Shown piece by piece: positions 33,606 to 48,359 of a DNA stretch of 64,000 nt; within the stretch, counting starts at the first letter, position 1; the number at the start of each line of letters is the position of its first letter. Source of the DNA: Scortum barcoo (taxonomy: Eukaryota; Chordata; Actinopteri; Centrarchiformes; Terapontidae); the NCBI GenBank assembly GCA_023238725.1, contig CM041547.1, positions 19,725,144-19,789,143 on the forward strand, read 5' to 3'. The notes beneath the pieces were generated by a model. That model did no database searches. It was not told the DNA's origin and saw only the letters and a list, made by a program, of their open reading frames with translations. The position numbers and the translations under genes are program-made.

Positions 33606-34449
33606 GTTTGCTGCTCTTTTGATTTATATTGATTTGTGTTCTTGATTTCCGTCCTTGAAACTTTAGGTTATTGAAAGCTTTTATTTTTGATTAACTTGTC
33701 ATAAACTAAATACACATACCAACTGTGAGTATAATACATTTATAATCTGTAAATGTTTACAGTTGTCCTGAAGAATTTACACTCTTACGCAAATACATTA
33801 TATAATTTCTAAATGTGGACATTTTTTTGTGTGAATGTTAAGACACACTAGAGATGATTGGTCGATTTATCAATCAGTAGTCAACTAAAATTAATCACCT
33901 TCTGATTTCATGATTGATGAGTCATTTTGAAAGAAAACGTGTCTGAAAATTTGAGCTTCTCAGATGTGAATACTTCAGTATCTTCAGTCCTCCGTGACAG
34001 GAAAATGAATATCTTTTGGGTTGTGGGAAAAAAAACAACAAGAGATTTGAGGGCATCGCCTTGAGCTTTGAAAAACACTGATCAACATTTTTCACCATTT
34101 TCTGACATTTTATGGATCAAACAACTGATGGATCAATTGAGAAAATGATGAAAAGATAATGAATAATAATGAAATGAAGCCATAAGTTGCAGCTCTAGCT
34201 GTGACACTGTGTTGCAGACCTTGCATGTAATAAATACATTTATTTATTATGACTGTAACGTCCTTTGTGAAATAATCTCCCAGTCCTGTGTTAACATGCA
34301 GCCTTTTTGTCTTCGTACTTTACATTTTCATTTGGCCTGTGTTGATGGACTCTTGATTGGGCATATTTCACTATCACATCATTGTTCAGAAATATCTGGT
34401 CTTGGCTGATTTAGTGGCAAATCTCTTGGCGGTGTGATGAGCAACATCT

Positions 34450-35424
34450 TCATTTAAATTCGGAACAAAACAGTGAAATGAGTGAGGACAGAGGAGGAGG
34501 AGGAGGAGGAGGAGAGCTCTGTGGTGGAGGTGGTGGGATCGAGGGAAAAGGAGACGGAGGAAACAGCAGACCTCAGACCAGCCCACCTCACCGCGCGGAG
34601 CCCCGGCGTCCGCGGACGGATCTGACCGCGGATCGGCTCACCCTGCGCTCCACTACGAGGCGCACCGGAGCGGGAGTCAGACCAGAGGAAACCGAGCTCG
34701 TCGTCGGCACGCCAAGACTCATCCACGGCAGACCGCGGCGGAGGGAGCGGACAGAGACCGAGGAGGCGAAACGAAGAGGGGGGGAGAGGCTGGGAACAAC
34801 GGAGGAGGCTCATTTAACGGACAGAGGACCGGCCGGCCCCTCGCACACACACGGAGAAGTATTACACCGAGCTAGTTTTCCAGCCTTTTTTCTATTATAT
34901 TATTGGCACCGGGAGTGTGAGTGTGAGTGTGTGTGTGTCTCCCCGAGCCACATTTATAAAGAGAGCTAGCGGAATGTAATGCTAGCGAGCTAGCTGCTGT
35001 TAGCTGGCTAATTAGCTTGTCAGGCACCCAAAGAGTCGGACGTGTGGTCTTTATTAAAATAGGTCACTGCCGGCTGTCGTTGGACTTTTTTTTTTTTGGT
35101 GAGGAAATAAACTGTACTTAATGTGCTTTGTTCGGACTCCTGGCATGGACATAATGCTCTGCCTCGAATAGCTAACGCCAAGTTAGACAATAAACAGGAC
35201 TGGTTTATTATATTGATGAGAACCAGTTAAAAAATATCAGCCAGCGCTTTTTCTTTTCTTTTTCTTTGGAGGAGGGGAAGAGCTAAATCCATTGTGAGTG
35301 CCGAGCCGTGGGGAAATCAGAAGGTAAAAACAAAAAAACAGACTTTTGACTGGTGACTGTCCGCCGTCCAATGTTAATGTCGACCGACGTTGCATCCATA
35401 ATGCTGCCCGTCAGTCGGGGGATC
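34450..35424 (+). promoter_or_regulatory. rbfox2: rbfox2 copy 2 promoter/5' leader, CpG-rich
   Basis: Almost identical to 9690-10669, including the CpG-rich part and GCTAGC words (about 34965-35016). It has a shorter GGA repeat, a 9-bp difference after it, an extra acac, an extra tatat and one fewer ctg. These indels move the reading frame of the long leader ORFs, supporting a non-coding leader. Confidence 0.6.
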
Positions 35425-35625
35425 ATGGAGCGGGAGAGGGACATCGATGCGGCGGCCGGACCCCTCGCCAACGCGGCCGGGGGTCCAGCAGCTGTCCGCG
35501 GGATGAAGCGAGGAGACCCGGAGCCCGACGCCCAGACGGCCGCTGCCCTCACCGACTTGGCCGGGGCGGAGTGCAAGAGACCTCGGATAGACGGGACCGG
35601 GAGTGTTGTCGGTGACATTGGACAG
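35425..35625 (+). CDS. rbfox2: rbfox2 coding exon 1, copy 2
   Basis: Same 67 codons as the copy 1 exon, ATG at 35425 in a strong context and a gtaagg donor at 35626. Being in direct linkage with the downstream RRM exons, this is the exon most likely to encode the long-isoform N-terminus (VRGMKR, KRPRIDG). Splicing is in phase 0 to 45013. In-frame upstream ATGs at 35371, 35377 and 35401 leave the exact start open. Confidence 0.9.
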
Positions 35626-36530
35626 GTAAGGAGTGCACCGACACGAGCAGCATCAGCCTCACATGGCTACCTCCGTTTTGTTTGTTTTTTCTCCTCCACC
35701 TTCGTGTGCTTCATGTGTTTGGCAAAAGAATCCCCATCTGTCCTCCTCAGTCCTGGAGCTTTTGTTCCTGAGCATCAGGCAGCAGGGGATGATGGTAATG
35801 TTTTCATAGGCCCCCTTCCTCTCATCAACAACATGATCATGCATCATTGCAGCAAACAGAAATCCCCTCTTTTTTTCTTTAATTAAAACCAAAGCAGAGG
35901 TTTGTGAATCTCTGTCATACACACGCACAGAGGCATACAAAGTGTGGCAGTAGATGAGATGTGGCTTGCCTGGAGCTGCTCAGTGAGGGGGAGCATGACC
36001 GAGCCAGACAAAGGTAATATGATACAGGCTCCATTGCTATGACAGACAGACAGCAGCACAGCAAAGATCAGACCCATTCATCATGCCCGTCTTACGGAAA
36101 GTAAGGCGCTTTCTCACATGCTTCAAGGCACAACATTTTATTTATGTGTTTGCATGGATGAAACCTCTGAGACCTGTGACGATCATTTGCAGTGAGTCAT
36201 CCCATCAAATCCTGATACACACCGCATATGCCATTAATCGCTCTGCGCCTCACCCCCCCTCCCCGTCTCCCCACCACCCCCTGATTGTCGCTAGGTGTTA
36301 AAAGAGAGAGGCAGACAGGCATTGGGGGATGGGTTACCACAGCAAAAAGACAAAGAACAGAGCCTTTTGGTGTCGGCTGAAGGAGCGAGGGGACTCAAGG
36401 GGAAGGGGGCCCTCCTTAACACGGGTCTTCCCTGCTTTCATGACTCGACTGCTGAGGCAGCAGAGCATCTGAAGGGCTAATGTGTGTGTACAATACTGTA
36501 AACCAGGGGACATGCTGAGGCGCCGGGTGC

Positions 36531-36532
<2 letters not shown>

Positions 36533-36572
<40 letters not shown>
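36533..36572. repeat. (CT)20 microsatellite
   Basis: Pure CT run in intron 1 of copy 2; shorter in copy 1. Confidence 0.9.
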
Positions 36573-36576
<4 letters not shown>

Positions 36577-39500
36577 CTGTATCTATTACTATTTATCTCT
36601 CTCGTTCTTTCTCATAAACACATGCACTACACGTCATTCTTACACCTACACACGAATGCTTTGAAGTGTCCATAATCCAGCAGCACTAGGGACCATTTTT
36701 GCTGACGTCTAGTGTTTTAGTCTGGGGGAAACAGCTCTAACAGCAGTCGAAGGGCACACGGACATGGTTTGAGGTCTTCTGCAGGTAATTGAATCCCGGG
36801 GAACTGGTAAAATACTTTATTGGCTGCATGGCCGACCTGCTGCAGTGACAAATAGGTCCTGTGTAATGCCGTGACGCTCTGCGAGCATCACAGAGGATAG
36901 ATGCTGATGATGGGGAAAGGTTATAGCCCGCTGGCAAAGATGATGTGACAATGAGCGGCGTGGCATGGGGAGGATTCTAGCTGCCCATCAGTTGCATTGA
37001 TCGGCGGGCACTGTGGGAGAGAGTGTGTGTGTCCCCCCCAGGAGCGAGGGAAGGGGAGTTGATGGATGGAAGGTGAAGAAGGAAGAGAGGGATGGTTTAA
37101 AGAAGTGGAGGACAGAGAAAGAAATAAAGAGTGGGGATATAAAGAGATACAATATTTGGGTGTGCTACGGGACTGAGAGGAGATCCAAGACAGATGTGGC
37201 CTGAATGGATAGACATGGGGATGGTGGCAAGGAGAAAGCAGACAGACAGGAAATTAGCCATTAGTTTGCATCCATCAGGGATTATGATAAAGGCTGGGAG
37301 GAAAGTGATGGATGGCAGGATCGGTTGGGTGGGGAGGAATAAGCAGGAGCATGGGCTCTGAATGAAGATGAATAGACGAGTAACACTTACTGCAAACGGT
37401 AAATAAAAAAAGAAAGTGACACTGGGAGCTAATGCTGTCAAGTCGGTCGTGGTGGTTGAGTGGTAGCCGCTCGCTGTAGCTGTGTGCGTGCTCAGGATGG
37501 GTGCTCATATAACTGAGTGCACCCAACAATTACCACACTACCCCCACCGAGAGCCTGAGTGGAAGATTTTGACCTTCCGGGCTGACTGTAAATCAGGACT
37601 GTAATAATAAATGAGAGTGCAGTCTCCTCTCCCTTTTGTTGCCCCTGCTCTCCTCGTCCCGCTCCCCCTCATACAAACTGCAGACCCCTTTACACATGTC
37701 CCCTCCCAACCTCCCGCTCCCCATTCCCCTCTAGCTGTCCTCTGATTCCCCCACGCCTACCTCCTCCCTCCACCCCCAAGCATATTTCCAGATTGCTAAT
37801 TGACTCCTGGTTCACAGGCTTCCAGTGTGCCAGTGAGGTGAACCAGCCCATCCCCCTCCCCTTTTTCTCTTTGCTGTCCCATCTCTCCCGTTGCCATCTT
37901 TGATTGTGTCCCTTCTCCCGGCCCATCTCCCATCCCATCAAATCTATGTAACAGCTACCACTTTTTTTTATTATTTCTGTCTCCCACCTCCACTGTCTTG
38001 TGTCTTGTTTCCGCTCTGTTTGTTTTTTTCACACATCTCTCATATTTTGCCCCTCCTCTATCTAATTTTTTTTTAATTTTTCTCTCCACTCATTGCCGGC
38101 TGGTATCGATGCCTCCCCTTGAGGCAGTGCCGTGGTCACTCAGATGCAGTGAGAGTACAGTTTCCAACTCTCTCCCTCTGGATCGGAGAGCTGATTTGTC
38201 CTATCGTTGGCAGCAAAGAGGCTTTGTGTCGCGCTAACGAGATCAAAGCTCATTTAGGAGAGGGCATTAACCAGACTGATCGCTTTAACGGGCCAGAGTG
38301 AGGGGAGGGGGTCAGGCAAGGGGTGGCTTGATATGAATGGACAGATGACTGAGATAGGTTATTGCCAGTGGCCAACAGTTTTGGTTTAAGAACATCCAAA
38401 AAAAGCAGTACTCGTGTTTCCTGTGTCTGTGGAACAAGTGCAGTTTTTTTTTGCCTGCCCAGGAGTCCAAAGAAAGATTTAGTCTGTCATATCGGTTGCT
38501 AATGAAAAAGTATTGCTGCCAACAACCAGCTCCCAATCGCTTGCTTTAGAAAACAAACAGGCATTTAAGGATTCTCTGGAGATGTGTCTTGATTTTCCTT
38601 GTTGGTGGGAGTAAATTGCACCCAAAATATAAGCTAGTTTTCACTAATAATTGTGCAAAATCTCACAGATTATTTTGGATATCAATTACATTACATTTCA
38701 TACAGTATATATTTATTTTTAAATATTTAAGTCAATAAAAATAAGTCGGTTTTGACTTGACTTTTATTTGACTAGTCAGACAGACAAAATAGATAATAGG
38801 TTAATTTATAATATCATCATAGGTTGGCATCCCTAAACATTCATTGTAAACTATGTCTTTACGTATGATTGCAGGTAGCCCTAGTGGTTGCAAAACTACA
38901 GTGCTAACCTGCATATATCCAGAGAGCTTTTGTGTAACTGAAGCTTAAAAGTGTAAGTGTCCTTCAGAAGTCAGCAGCCTGAATAATTCACAGAAAAGAA
39001 GAAATACCCACAGAAGGGGAAGAGAATTACAGAGAGGCAGAGGGGTGTGTGCTGACTTGTGTGTTCAGCCTGCACTGATATATGTTAATATTTATTACAG
39101 AGGGTCGTACACAGTCCTACCCACTGTCATGTTATGCTCTCAGCTGCTGTTTAATGATTGCTGTTAAACTTTGAGCTGCAGCTCAGTGGTGGAGTCACCC
39201 TTGACTTTTGAACTGGCAGTGATAAGCTAAAAATTCTCCACACGAAGTTGCTCAACTCATTTTGTCTCTGTCTCTCTCTTTCTCTCTCTATTTCTCTCTT
39301 CCTGTGTATGTGTGTTCAGATCAGTTCACTGTGCTTTATTGCTTTTGGCACAAGTGCAACAGCCGTATTGCGAAAGCACAAAGGAATAATCAGATTGACG
39401 AAGAGGAGGGGAAAGGCACCATTCATGAAAATGGCGGAATAGCGATCTCTCTCTCTCTCATTCTGTCTCGCTCCTTGGTCTCGTAAAGCACACCAGTTTC

Positions 39501-42500
39501 AGCTCCTTAACATGACACTCGCGTGTTAACTCTCCCTTTATGGCCATCATGTCACCACTCCCCCACCCTACATGTCTCCTCCCCAAGGCTGCCCCCAAAC
39601 TGTCATATGTGCTCCTGTCTCCAGCCACACATGGAGCAAAATGTCAATTCAGTGTTTCCCTAACATGGGGTCATCTGTGATGCACTGCCACTGCATCATC
39701 ACAGCTGCCACAGTGTCATGAATAATGGAGTAATTCACTTGCAAAATATACCTGGATCTGTGTGTCTGTGTGTGTGTGTGTGTCAGCTATAATACTGAGC
39801 CCAAGTACTTCATTAAGAGGATCAGTCAATGCTGAGTACTGATGTGACACTTTCAAATTAATATACCACCGACAATATACAAACCTCGGACGGACGTGTG
39901 TTCTAGTTTCATTCATTAAGCACTGTAACATAATGCACGCTCGGGATGCACAACAGGCTTTGCCACGAGAAACTGAAATAATCAGATCTGACAGAAAACA
40001 ATGAAGCAGTCCATGCAGCATATTGGTGCAAGTTGCCAGGCAAAGAAGGACAGACAGCTCCTCACTTTTTAAATCCAATAAAACTCTTCAAGTGCAATTA
40101 AATAATTCAATAAAACAGGTTGCTTCAGTGACGCTTCAACGTCAGATATTTTTACTCAAAGTAACAGATGTTTATTCCAAAAACGGGCACGGTGTTAGAA
40201 GTATCTGAAACAGGCAAGTTAATTAAGTAGTGTTGAGTGTGAGTACCACAGGGCTGTATTTCAGTGAACTCTAAATGTACCCATCCACATTGAATGACTG
40301 TCAGCCAGGATTGGAATAAGAACAGCAGAAAAATAAGAACATGATGGGAAAGAAAAACAAACATTGCACGTTTTGATTCATAAAATAAACCAAATCCCTG
40401 CATCACAAGTTGCGTGTATACTTTTTCCATCATGTTGCACAGTGGTTAAGGTGTAAATGCCTATGGTGTATAGATTGATTCAGCCTATAATTTGATCCTT
40501 TCACAATTGTAATGCTGAAATGACAAAAAAAAGATGTGTCACATATAATGAGACATTGTTACCCCCAGAAATCAACCTTGCTTTTTTGTTGAAAATCAAA
40601 AGTCAGAACAGTCCATTAATAACAAATTTTTGATTTGTCCAGCAAACACTACTGACCCCAGAAACATGAAAACAACGCAGCCCAGACAGAGGTGTGCGTC
40701 TGCGTGTAGCTACGTAGACGCTCTTGCACGATGTGTGCATCAGCACCTGCATAATTGTTAAATCCAGGTCATCTGTTGTTATTAGCAGGCCGCACAGTCG
40801 GAGGAGAGGAGACGATCATCAATAAACCCACCCAGCAAATGCCCACAAGCCACATTGTTACTGTCAGATTAGAACAAATAACTTGTATCCAGTTCATATC
40901 GGAGATGTCAAACTCCTACTCTTTTAGAAAGTACATAAACAGTTACTTAAAAAAATATGGGTAGCTGTAGCTGTCCCATCCTGCACACTGGTCTGGAGGT
41001 GCTGTCATGAGATATAAGCCTTCAGTCTTTAGGAAAACACTGCAATTCATCTTGGCTTTCCACCCCCTCCTCCTGTTGTCATTGTCTGTCTTAATGTCCC
41101 CGCGTATTGACTATCTCCATTGCATTTGTCATTTTCAACTTCATCATTTGGCTTTGATATGCCTTTCAGAGCATATCACGTCGACATATCACATCCATCA
41201 CTTTCTGTCCCGTGCCCTTCGGCCCGTTCCATTAAATCCTCCGCCCTCAGTTTCTGCATTTTATGGTGGCGCTGCTTGATCCTCTCCGAGTCCACCTCAT
41301 TCATCTCCTGTTTCTCCCGCTCCGTTACAACTGGTTGGCTTCATTGAGTTTTGAGGTTGCTGATGACATCGGGCCAAAAATTGCCAAGAATCAACTCCTG
41401 ATGAATGATTGCTTTTCATGTCTCAGATCCTGTAAGGCTGTTACCGCCTGCTGCTTATCCTGACTTCGATCTCCATCAGCTTATGTTTAGGTGAATGGCT
41501 GGACTTCCTCAGGGCTACAGTACTCTTCAGTAATTTGTGTTGGGTTGGGTTTTTTTGCTCAGAAAGTTTCATTTTAGCCTTTTGGGTAATGATGTGTTGG
41601 CGGTAGCAGGTGGGATTTTTCAAACATTTGGTGATATGATTGGGACCATAATAAAGCCAAACATCGGCACAGTCCACCTCCTCAGGCTGTTCTGTTTGGG
41701 ATCACTGGATGCCTGCAGCAGCCCCCTTAATTACCCGGCTCCCCTCCTCCCTCTCTCCCCCTCCCCTCTCACCATCTGTTGACCTCATGTCATTTTGCCT
41801 TCCTTCACCACTGCTGCTCCTTTTTCTTCCCCTGTTCCTACCCGTTTGCTCGAGCAACTCCCCAACTTCTTCGCCTTCTCCTAAAATAGCAAGTTGGAGA
41901 GAGAGAAAATAAACAAGAGAGACGCCCTTTAGTTTTGCCCTCCGCGGAGTCGGAGAGGGAGACAGAGAGAGAGTGAGTGTGTGTTTATGAGTGTGTGACT
42001 GGTTTTCTGTGCTTTTGCTGATCCCTGCCAGTGCAGTCTGAAGCCCTCACAGTCAGCCAGCCGGCGCCTTCAAAGGCTCCTCCTCGCTTGCAAACTATAT
42101 GGAATTAACTTAATGGAAACTTGCAGAAGTGCAGTACGAAAGACCGACTTTCAACCCCGGACAGGCTTAGTGCCGCATGCCGTATTCATTCTCATATATT
42201 TATTTATCTTTAAAAAAAGCACGCCTGGCACAAATGTGGGTCCCTTTTGTATGCTTCCAAGACACACAGGCTCTTAATATACTTTAAAGCAGTGCCATAA
42301 GGCAAAGGTAGTGTGTGCGTGCTTTAGTGTGAGTGTGGGTAAACAAGAGTCTCTGAAAACTAGGCATCAAGTTCAGACCCCCAATCCCTTCCCCCACCCT
42401 TGAAGAAAATATAAATCACATGGCATTCTTCATTTATGACTCATTGTCTCCGTTTCGCAAATGTTTTACTGCCTTATATTTCTCTCCCCTTTCTTGGCTT

Positions 42501-42528
42501 TGGCCGTCTTCTTCCCCACATTCCTCCT

Positions 42529-42530
<2 letters not shown>

Positions 42531-42580
<50 letters not shown>
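42531..42580. repeat. (TG)25 microsatellite
   Basis: Pure TG run of 50 bp in rbfox2 intron 1, lying in the part absent from copy 1. Confidence 0.95.
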
Positions 42581-42582
<2 letters not shown>

Positions 42583-45012
42583 TGTCTCTGCCCTTATTTT
42601 CATCTCATTCTGTTCTTTCTTTTCTTCTTTATTTTTCCTTCACCTCCCCCCCCCCGTCCACCTCCCTCCCTCCCCATCCATCCACCGTGCTCCCTCCCTT
42701 CTCTGCAGAGATTGATTCCAGATGTTGCCTAACTCTACCCTCTCTCCCTCCTCCTGTTCTTCTGCGTAAACTCCTCCTCCTCTTTCTCTCCCTTCTTTCC
42801 ACTCTGTCCACTGTAGAACCAGCAGTGACTCTATAATTTGAAGGCTGGGTATAATTTTGGTCTGGATTTCACTGGCATTCCAGTTTTCCTCCCCATTTTT
42901 GTAGCTAGTGCTGTGCCTTCATCTCAACTTGACTGCGAATGTGTTAAAATATTTAATGACCTGTAATTCTATGTATTTTGTAGTAATGCAGTGAAATTAT
43001 CACATTTCCTAAGCTGCACCGCTGAATGAATATACCACAAACACTGATCAAATACAATGTCCAGCAGTGAGTTGAGCCTTGTTTGAAATGCTGCACAGTG
43101 TTGGTAAGTCCCAACATGCATCTCTCTTTATTTGAAATTAGAAGATTTTTTTTCTCATTCCCGTTGACATTGCCTAAGGCTTTGTGGACTTGAGATTCTT
43201 CACTTCTATATGTGCCGTGGTGAGCACCAGCAGCTTTTCACACACTAAGTATTTAGCTGAATACAAGCCTGTCCATTCCTCCTGTAAATGCGGCGCACCA
43301 AGGAGAGCGTTCCCCCTGGGGACGAGGCACGAGGGGGAAATTGGTTCCAGATGAAACAGGAAGTGGAGAGTGGAGACAAAGAAAGGGCTGTTTCAGACAG
43401 GGGAAAAGGGAGGACGGGCCCCCGAGCCTGGACACAAACACACATAGACAGAGTCAGAGTTTACTGCCCGTGCATCAAAAGAAAAAAAAATCTTTCTCAT
43501 TCTTACCTATTCTTTAGATTTTTTTAACCTCATATTCTTCCTCCCCCTTGCCTTCCCTCTTTCCAGCTCTGTCTAGACAACCCCCCCCTTCTTCGTTCAT
43601 CCAAACATCATCAGCACATCTGTTTTTGGTCTTAGCTAACAAATCTCCAAGTCCTGGTCTCACAAAGAGTTGCACTGCATAAGCCAGCTCCTCGGGATCA
43701 GCTTTGATTGCTGTTCTCCTGTATGTTTATACAAGCAGTGTGTGTCAATCCGCTGTCACCACGGCTCTCTGTCTCACAAAGCTTTGCCCTTGATTGGCTG
43801 GATAAATGCTATCAGGAAGTGATTCCCGCAGGAGGCAGTTGGAGGTCAGGGCCAGGAGGTTAACTCTGTTGACTCTCCTCAGAAACCAAATCTAGCCTCC
43901 TCATGGCTGCGGCGTTACACGGCCCACACTCAAGCTGTTTGCTGTTTGAATGGACAGGCACATCTAGGCCGAGGGGGCAGCACATGGATCTGAAATGTTG
44001 CGTCTGCTCCTTGCTCCTGCACATTAAATGTAATGAAAACACCAGCAGTTCAAAAGACTACCACCCCATCCCCCAACACATGCACACACACACACACACA
44101 CACAGGTGCGCGCACACATCTTTCTTTCACCCCGTCAGACTTGCCCCTCCTCACCCCTTCCCTTCTTGCCTGGGCATGAGTCTCACTAGGCGGTCATGTT
44201 TTCTCTGCGAGGCATGCCAGCAGGCTCGACTGTGCTGGTGTCATCTCTCTCACTGCTGTCAAAATACCATCGTTTGGTTAACTTTCCCCATTGTTCCAGT
44301 CCTCCTCCTGCCCCCACTCCCCCCTTCACCCTCTTTGTCTTTCTGTCTTTTCCTTTTGCCTCTTTCTCACCTAGCTCTGCAGCAAACAATGGCTGCTCGT
44401 GCCGGGGCAAAACGAAACGGAGGAGAAAATAATAGTCAGAGAGAAAAGAGAGGAAGAGAGATAGAAATAATCTTAATTAAAAGTAATTACTGAGCAATTA
44501 ACCACAACACTGGTTTCTGGGGCAGGGTCGACGAAGGATGGGGGGCTCTCCCTCTGCTAGTGGATTTTGATTGGTTAGTGTGGCAGAATATGAAAACCGC
44601 AGCGATGGTTCATCAGTCACGGCATTCACACAGGCTGTTAACTGTTAACTCAATTCACTCAGTCTTTTTCTTCAGGGAAGAGTCTTCTGTCCTTCTTTGA
44701 ATTTTGTTCTTTTACCGAGCATCTTTTTTTTTCATAATCACAGGAGGTGAAAAACAAGGGCACCAGACTGATTTTTGGATAAGCATTAAAAATCCTTTGT
44801 GATAATAATACAAGATATTTAAAAGAAATCTAGTTATTCCACCATCTCATTTTATATAGTTTTTCTCAAGTTAGTTTGAAAACCCGCCTTTTTTTTGTCT
44901 GAAAGTGCATTTCAGTCGAAATGTAAAAGTTTCGGACTGTCATGCTGCATCCACTCAATTTTCAAAAGCCCTGCCACTTACACTGCTCTCTTCCCTCCTG
45001 TTGTCTCTGCAG

Positions 45013-45063
45013 AACAATGAGCCTTTAAACCCCGGTTTCCATGGATACCCACCTCACAGTCAG
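45013..45063 (+). CDS. rbfox2: rbfox2 coding exon 2, copy 2
   Basis: 51 nt between tgtctctgcag and gtaagag encode NNEPLNPGFHGYPPHSQ, phase 0 on both sides, as in copy 1. The upstream intron lacks the long palindrome found in copy 1. It joins in frame to exon 3 (GSQDSTGG) at 56715. Confidence 0.9.
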
Positions 45064-48000
45064 GTAAGAGATTAGTGACTGCTTGCAAACCTCTGGAACA
45101 ATGATTTTAAAAAAACTATGTAACGCAGAATCCTTGACTCTTGAGATATGCTAGTTTTCAGCCACCTAGTCCCCTTTAAACACTCCATGCTCTTTCAGTT
45201 TCTCCTCTGTGGAAAGTAAAAGAAAATATCCACTGTTGTGTAAGAAAATTAAAGCAAAATTGAAGCCTCATGGCTCTTCTTTTAGGATAGTTGCAGTGTT
45301 GATAGTCTGGTTACTCCTAAAATTTAGCCTAAAAGTTGCCATTTTTTGCATACAGTATAATCCACAACATTTTAGAAGCCAACTCGTAATTCTACTCGTC
45401 CAGGGGAACCTTGTGTCATCCATCTAGACCTATAGCTGCCTCTGTTGCACTATTCCATCATTACTGAGACAATTATGAAGTCCCGCAGGGGCACTTTCAT
45501 TTTTCTTCTGCTGCAGCCTTTGGAAGTGTGTAAATGATGGCTGTTAGAAGAATTGATGAAAGGGGAACTGGTAGTGATTGAGTTTCTCTTTCAAAGGCTT
45601 GACCCTCAGAAAGAAAGCAAGAGAGAAATAAAGCTATCACCTTTTTTTAAGCTAAGCTCTGCATGTGGTGCTGTTTCACAATCCCGCGCCTATCCTCTCA
45701 CACTTTCTCTCTTTTTTATGCCTCTCTCACTCTCTGTCTCTTTCTCATTCTAAGTGTCTCTCCATGCATATTGCTCTCAGTAATGAGTGCCTTATGTGTG
45801 CAGCACAGCGGCAGGGTGGCTTGACTATTTTCTTATCTACCTCCAAGCAGCAGAGCACATTGAGCGGCTCAAACCAGCTCAGCATTCGCGTGTCTGAGGA
45901 TGTGTGTGTGTGCACGCACGCGCGCTCCAACCCCATTCGAGTGTGCTCATGAGAAAGGCCTCTGTATCTCGAGAGCTGGCGTGTGCGCACCTTTTGTTTG
46001 TGTGCGTGCGTCCCTGGCTCATCGCTGGGATGTGCAACTCTCTGGCAGTGCCACAGGAGGGGAGTGTTGGTCTGTGAGCCTGCTCGCCCCCAGCCCTCGC
46101 TCCCCACATCACAACATGGGTGATTCTTATAGGCTTCATCCCCCCTTATGTATTCCTTTTTGTGTCTCTGCTCGACTCTCCAATCCCGCTCTACCCTTGG
46201 CATCTCCTTTCTTGGGAACGCAACTCTCTGAGAGTGCGCGAGAGAGACTTAAAGAGGCCGACGCCATAAGAATTCGGCTTTCAGGTTCAAAGTGAATTTT
46301 ATGTAGATTTTCCCCCTCCCTTGTGTCCAACATTCAGTTATTTCTGTTTGGGTGCTGACCTGACAACAAACAGGAAAGATGGCAATAGAGAGAAATCAGA
46401 CAAAAAAGAGAATGATAGGATGAGACAGAGAAGTGGAGCAGAGGTGAAACAGAAATGGAAGCAAGTTATTTAGGATGGCTTGCCTGCGGGGCAGAGAATC
46501 ATGCAATCGTCAGCTGCACAGTCAGAGCAGACTTATATTCCAGTCTCGGCCCGCGCCTGCCCGGGTTCGTCTGCTTGTAAGACAAACACCTGGGCCGAGA
46601 ACACTTGTGATCTGCACTGCTCCCCTTGTTATCTGTTAAATTCGGAGCCGACGCACACTGCTGCATTTGTTTTATAAATGATTTAAAACTCGTCCCCGCT
46701 AATGTATTCTGCCCTTGAGCACACATATTAGGAGTCTCCAGCACACTAGCTGCTGGTTATCATGCAAATGGAGCTGGCCAAGCCTAGCTCAGCCGGGGTT
46801 GACTTGTTCACCGCTGCTGTACATTTGTCTTGGTAATACTCCTGTCTAATGTTATGTATGCATGCTTGAAGTGCCTGTAGGTCTGCTTGTGTCAATATGA
46901 GTGTGTTAAACGGTGACAGGCTCCTGTGGGCGCCTCCTGCTGCTCACTGTGAGGGGTAAATGTGTGTGTTTATGGGCATGTGCATGGCAGTTCTGACCCG
47001 TAGGGCCACACATGTCAGTCTCCTGCTGTTTAGGTCACACGAATGATGAGGGCTGATAACGCACACACAAAAAAAACATCATAGAGGCTGCACAGTTTAG
47101 CATCTTTCTATTGTTTAGCTCTACTGTATTTAAATCTAATTGCAGGTAATAACCTTCTCACGGGTAATTGCAATTCTCCTGAAAATGTTCTGGATTATTC
47201 CTATAGAAAAGTTAAGCCTGAGCTATTGATTATCTGTAGACGCTGCATTTGAAGGAGCAGGCCTTTGTTTGAATTAGCTGATGAGTGTGGGATGGGTATG
47301 GCCCTTTGTTTGGGTCCGTGTGTGCGCTGACCAAGGTGGAACAGCATAAATGTGATCACAGCACATCTTTGTGTACATTATGTCCATGTGTTTGTGTGCG
47401 GCTGCGTGTGTTTATCAGTGTGTTCAGTCTGTGCGCTTAATCCTCAGATCATCCCCTATTCATCCTCTCATCCTCCTCACTTACAGCCCTAATCCTGTCA
47501 TCCCTAGCTCTCTTTTTTCCACCCAGCCCTTTATCCATTTATCTCTCTATCCCGTTATCTCTCGCTTGCACCCACCGCTCCTCTGTCCCTGCCCCCCATT
47601 CCAGTCCAGTTCCCTTCTTTTACCCCCCTTTCTTCCCCCATTCCACCACCAACACCTCCAATCACATATCTTGCCCTCCCCTTCATCCCTCCATCCCTCT
47701 GGACCCAGTTCTAGCAAGACTCAGCAGATGTCTGAAAGCTTGGCATCAGGGATTTTTTTTCCGCAGTTCAGTCCCTCCCATATGAAAATGCGGTGCAAGG
47801 AACTGCACTCTCATCTCTGCAAATTAAGCGCCTCCTAACAATACAGTGGTGGGAAGTGAGGGAACTGAGCCCGAGCCAGAAGAAAAAGGCGCAATGCAGC
47901 GTGATACAGATTCATGTGCAGGTTGAGGTTTAGATACTGGAATCGGGGGCTGGCTCTTCCTCAGTTTTGTGAGACTTCCATCTGTGTGATGAAGGCAGCT

Positions 48001-48359
48001 GCAGCAGAGAGATGGTGATCTAGGAGCCTACCTACGCAGCTAGCTACCTAGCTGTCTACCGACTGGCCTACCTACCGCTGCTTTTTGGAGCTGACAGGCT
48101 GCCACGCAATAAATAAATCATCAAAAAAAGCTGCAATGCAGTGGGGGTCGCGTTTGTGTTCTGTACTCTCAGGCAGCCAGTGCGTGGATAGAAGACAGCA
48201 TCTTCTTCCTTCCTGTTCCTTTTTCTCTCTCCAGGGGTTTGAAGAGACAGCAACAACAGCTTTCTGACTCCATCTAGACACGGGGTTAGATGGCTACATG
48301 GAAGGATGGATGCTTTGATGGATAGGAGGGATTGAGGCTGAGAGGGGAGGGGAAGTTTT
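45064..48359 (+). other. rbfox2: rbfox2 intron between exon 2 and the alternative first exon
   Basis: No supported exon. 45064-46654 matches copy 1 closely. 46655-47908 is unique to copy 2 and contains a pyrimidine-rich stretch (47440-47700). A short TACC/CTAG-rich run lies near 48025-48075. Confidence 0.6.

Larger units (their letters stand above)
35626..45012 (+). other. rbfox2: rbfox2 intron 1 of copy 2
   Basis: 9.4 kb without a supported exon. It holds a (CT)20 run (36533-36572), purine-rich patches near 37010-37140, a pyrimidine-rich patch near 37610-38080, and (TG)25 at 42531-42580. About 2.0 kb (36958-38950) and 4.1 kb (39783-43904) of it are absent from copy 1. Confidence 0.7.

Noticed and set aside
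42420..42836. 138-residue Cys/Val-rich ORF
   Set aside because: Translation of the (TG)25 repeat and flanking pyrimidine-rich intron.
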